From the NCBI RefSeq assembly GCF_000091305.1, contig NC_013929.1, positions 744,001 to 808,000 on the forward strand: a DNA stretch of 64,000 bases. The letters run 5' to 3'. Positions 62,553 to 64,000 of this stretch are shown one piece after another (position 1 is the first letter of the stretch; each line of letters begins with the position of its first letter). Source of the DNA: Streptomyces scabiei 87.22. GTDB taxonomy: Bacteria > Actinomycetota > Actinomycetes > Streptomycetales > Streptomycetaceae. Both the position numbers and the translations under genes were made by a program. The notes below the pieces were generated by a model. It was not told where the DNA came from. It searched no databases and saw nothing but the letters and a program-made list of their open reading frames with translations.

Positions 62553-64000
62553 GACGCCAGCCCCTCGGCCAGCGGCCCCAGCGCGAGCGCGGGGAAATAC
62601 GTCAGACCGGTGACGATGAGGATCGCGCCCACCAGCAACCCGGTGAACAGCGGCTTCTCGGTGCGCAGGGTGCCGGCGGTCTCCGGCACCGGCTGCTGCC
62701 CGGCGAGCGAACCGGCCAGGGCCAGGACGAAGACCATGGGCAGGAAGCGGCCGAGCAGCATCGCGATCGCGGTCATGGTGTTGAACCAGTCGGTGTTCGC
62801 GTTCAGGCCGGCGAAGGCCGAGCCGTTGTTGTTGGCCGCGGAGGTGAAGGCGTAGAGCACTTCGGAGAATCCGTGCGCGCCGGAGTTGAGCATCGAGTGC
62901 GGCGGGGTCGGCAGCGCCAGGGAGACCGCCGTGAGGACGAGCACCAGCGCCGGGGTGATCAGGATGTAGCAGGCCGCGAGCTTGATCTCGCGGGTGCCGA
63001 TCTTCCTGCCCAGGTACTCGGGCGTCCGGCCGACCATCAGACCGGCGATGAACACCGCGACGACCGCCATGATCAGCATGCCGTAGAGGCCGGAGCCGGT
63101 GCCACCGGGCGCGATCTCGCCCAGCATCATGCCGAGCATGGTGACACCGCCGCCCAGGCCGGTGAAGGACGAGTGGAAGGAGTCCACCGCGCCGGTCGAC
63201 GTCAGGGTCGTGGACACCGCGAAGATCGACGAGGAACCGACCCCGAACCGCAGCTCCTTGCCCTCCATGGCACCGCCGGCGATCTGCAGCGCCGGTCCGT
63301 GGTGGGCGAACTCGGTCCACATCATCAGGGCGACGAAGCCGACCCAGATAATGGCCATGGCCGCCAGGATCGCGTAGCCCTGCTTGACCGAGCCGACCAT
63401 GACCCCGAAGGTCCGGGTCAGGGAGAACGGGATCACCAGCAGCAGGAAGATCTCGAAGAGGTTGGTGAAGGGCGTCGGATTCTCGAACGGGTGGGCGGAG
63501 TTGGCGTTGAAGTAGCCGCCGCCGTTGGTGCCCAGTTCCTTGATGGCCTCCTGGGAGGCGACCGCGCCGCCGTTCCATTGCTGCGAGCCGCCCATGAACT
63601 GACCGACCTCGTGGATGCCGGAGAAGTTCTGGATCGCGCCGCAGGCCACCAGGACGACCGCCGCGATCGCCGCGCCCGGCACGAGAATCCTGAACGTGCC
63701 GCGGATGAGGTCGGCCCAGAAGTTGCCGAGGTCGCCGGTGCGCGAGCGGGCGAAGCCCCGCACGAGCGCCACGGCTACGGCGATGCCGACGGCCGCCGAG
63801 ACGAAGTTCTGCACGGCGAGACCGGCCGTCTGGACGACATGGCCCATGGTCTGCTCGCCGTAGTACGACTGCCAGTCGGTGTTCGTCACGAAGGACACGG
63901 CCGTGTTGAACGACTGCGCCGGGCCGACCGCGTCGAAGCCCAGCGAGCCGGGCAGGACACCCTGCAGCCGCTGCAGCAGATAGAGGAAGAGGACGCCGAC
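62549..64000 (-). CDS. kdpA: Potassium-transporting ATPase subunit A (5' end missing)
   Basis: 483 residues visible; the frame is open to the window edge, so the start lies beyond 64000. The family is about 550 aa. Selectivity-filter-type segments [18 protein letters not shown] and the [12 protein letters not shown] repeat are visible, with about ten helices. It forms the potassium channel-like subunit of KdpFABC. kdpF, kdpD and kdpE are not in the window. Confidence 0.95.
   Translation of the reverse strand, partial: VGVLFLYLLQRLQGVLPGSLGFDAVGPAQSFNTAVSFVTNTDWQSYYGEQTMGHVVQTAGLAVQNFVSAAVGIAVAVALVRGFARSRTGDLGNFWADLIRGTFRILVPGAAIAAVVLVACGAIQNFSGIHEVGQFMGGSQQWNGGAVASQEAIKELGTNGGGYFNANSAHPFENPTPFTNLFEIFLLLVIPFSLTRTFGVMVGSVKQGYAILAAMAIIWVGFVALMMWTEFAHHGPALQIAGGAMEGKELRFGVGSSSIFAVSTTLTSTGAVDSFHSSFTGLGGGVTMLGMMLGEIAPGGTGSGLYGMLIMAVVAVFIAGLMVGRTPEYLGRKIGTREIKLAACYILITPALVLVLTAVSLALPTPPHSMLNSGAHGFSEVLYAFTSAANNNGSAFAGLNANTDWFNTMTAIAMLLGRFLPMVFVLALAGSLAGQQPVPETAGTLRTEKPLFTGLLVGAILIVTGLTYFPALALGPLAEGLAS

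Noticed and set aside
60453..63578. A 1041-residue frame joining kdpA and kdpB
   Set aside because: The upstream part is kdpA read in the wrong frame; kdpB begins at 62552, overlapping the true kdpA stop.

Overview
The window looks like chromosomal DNA of a Streptomyces or close relative. It is very GC-rich, has many GTG starts and GTGA/ATGA overlaps, uses mycothiol- rather than glutathione-type formaldehyde dehydrogenases, and carries a SpoIIE/HATPase phosphatase typical of that genus. I saw no tRNA, rRNA, CRISPR array, insertion sequence or phage gene. About 49 protein genes are supported; two run off the window ends.

Layout. 1-12.1 kb: the 3' part of a fused isobutyryl-CoA mutase (icmF), several small or secreted proteins, a DUF418 membrane protein, a DUF5701 protein, a sulfotransferase, and an iron-box-controlled peptide-type ABC transporter (binding protein plus fused permease, no ATPase beside it). 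12.2-50.1 kb: a very large quaternary-amine/one-carbon gene set. 50.2-54.9 kb: SpoIIE phosphatase, PfkB kinase, alpha/beta hydrolase. 55.2-59.7 kb: an ECF sigma / anti-sigma / ABC transporter operon. 59.8-64 kb: kdpA-kdpB-kdpC, with kdpA cut by the window end.

The central 38 kb encodes a nearly closed route from choline and glycine betaine to pyruvate and CO2. Uptake: OpuA-type ABC system and a BCCT carrier. Choline to betaine: BetA, BetB. Betaine to dimethylglycine plus formaldehyde: two Rieske oxygenases, two FAD reductases and a Rieske ferredoxin. Dimethylglycine to sarcosine to glycine: a covalent-FAD dimethylglycine dehydrogenase/oxidase and a SoxB/SoxDA/SoxG sarcosine oxidase. Glycine to serine to pyruvate: GlyA, SdaA. 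Formaldehyde to formate to CO2: two mycothiol-dependent dehydrogenases, an MBL hydrolase, and an FdhF-type oxidoreductase with FdhD. Folate-bound C1 units: FolD, PurU, a MetF-like reductase and FolP.

The main discovery is regulatory. Twelve promoter regions in this cluster carry a tandem pair of 17-bp dyads, consensus GTTGC-N7-GCAAC, almost always separated by 2 bp (19-bp period). Two very similar IclR-family regulators lie inside the cluster, look leaderless, and have a copy of the dyad directly over their start codons. I infer an IclR-controlled betaine/C1 regulon. Other points of note: an in-frame SoxD-SoxA fusion whose linker is a hairpin-rich intergenic-repeat-like element, and a 351-bp perfectly identical tract shared by the two Rieske oxygenase genes, suggesting gene conversion.
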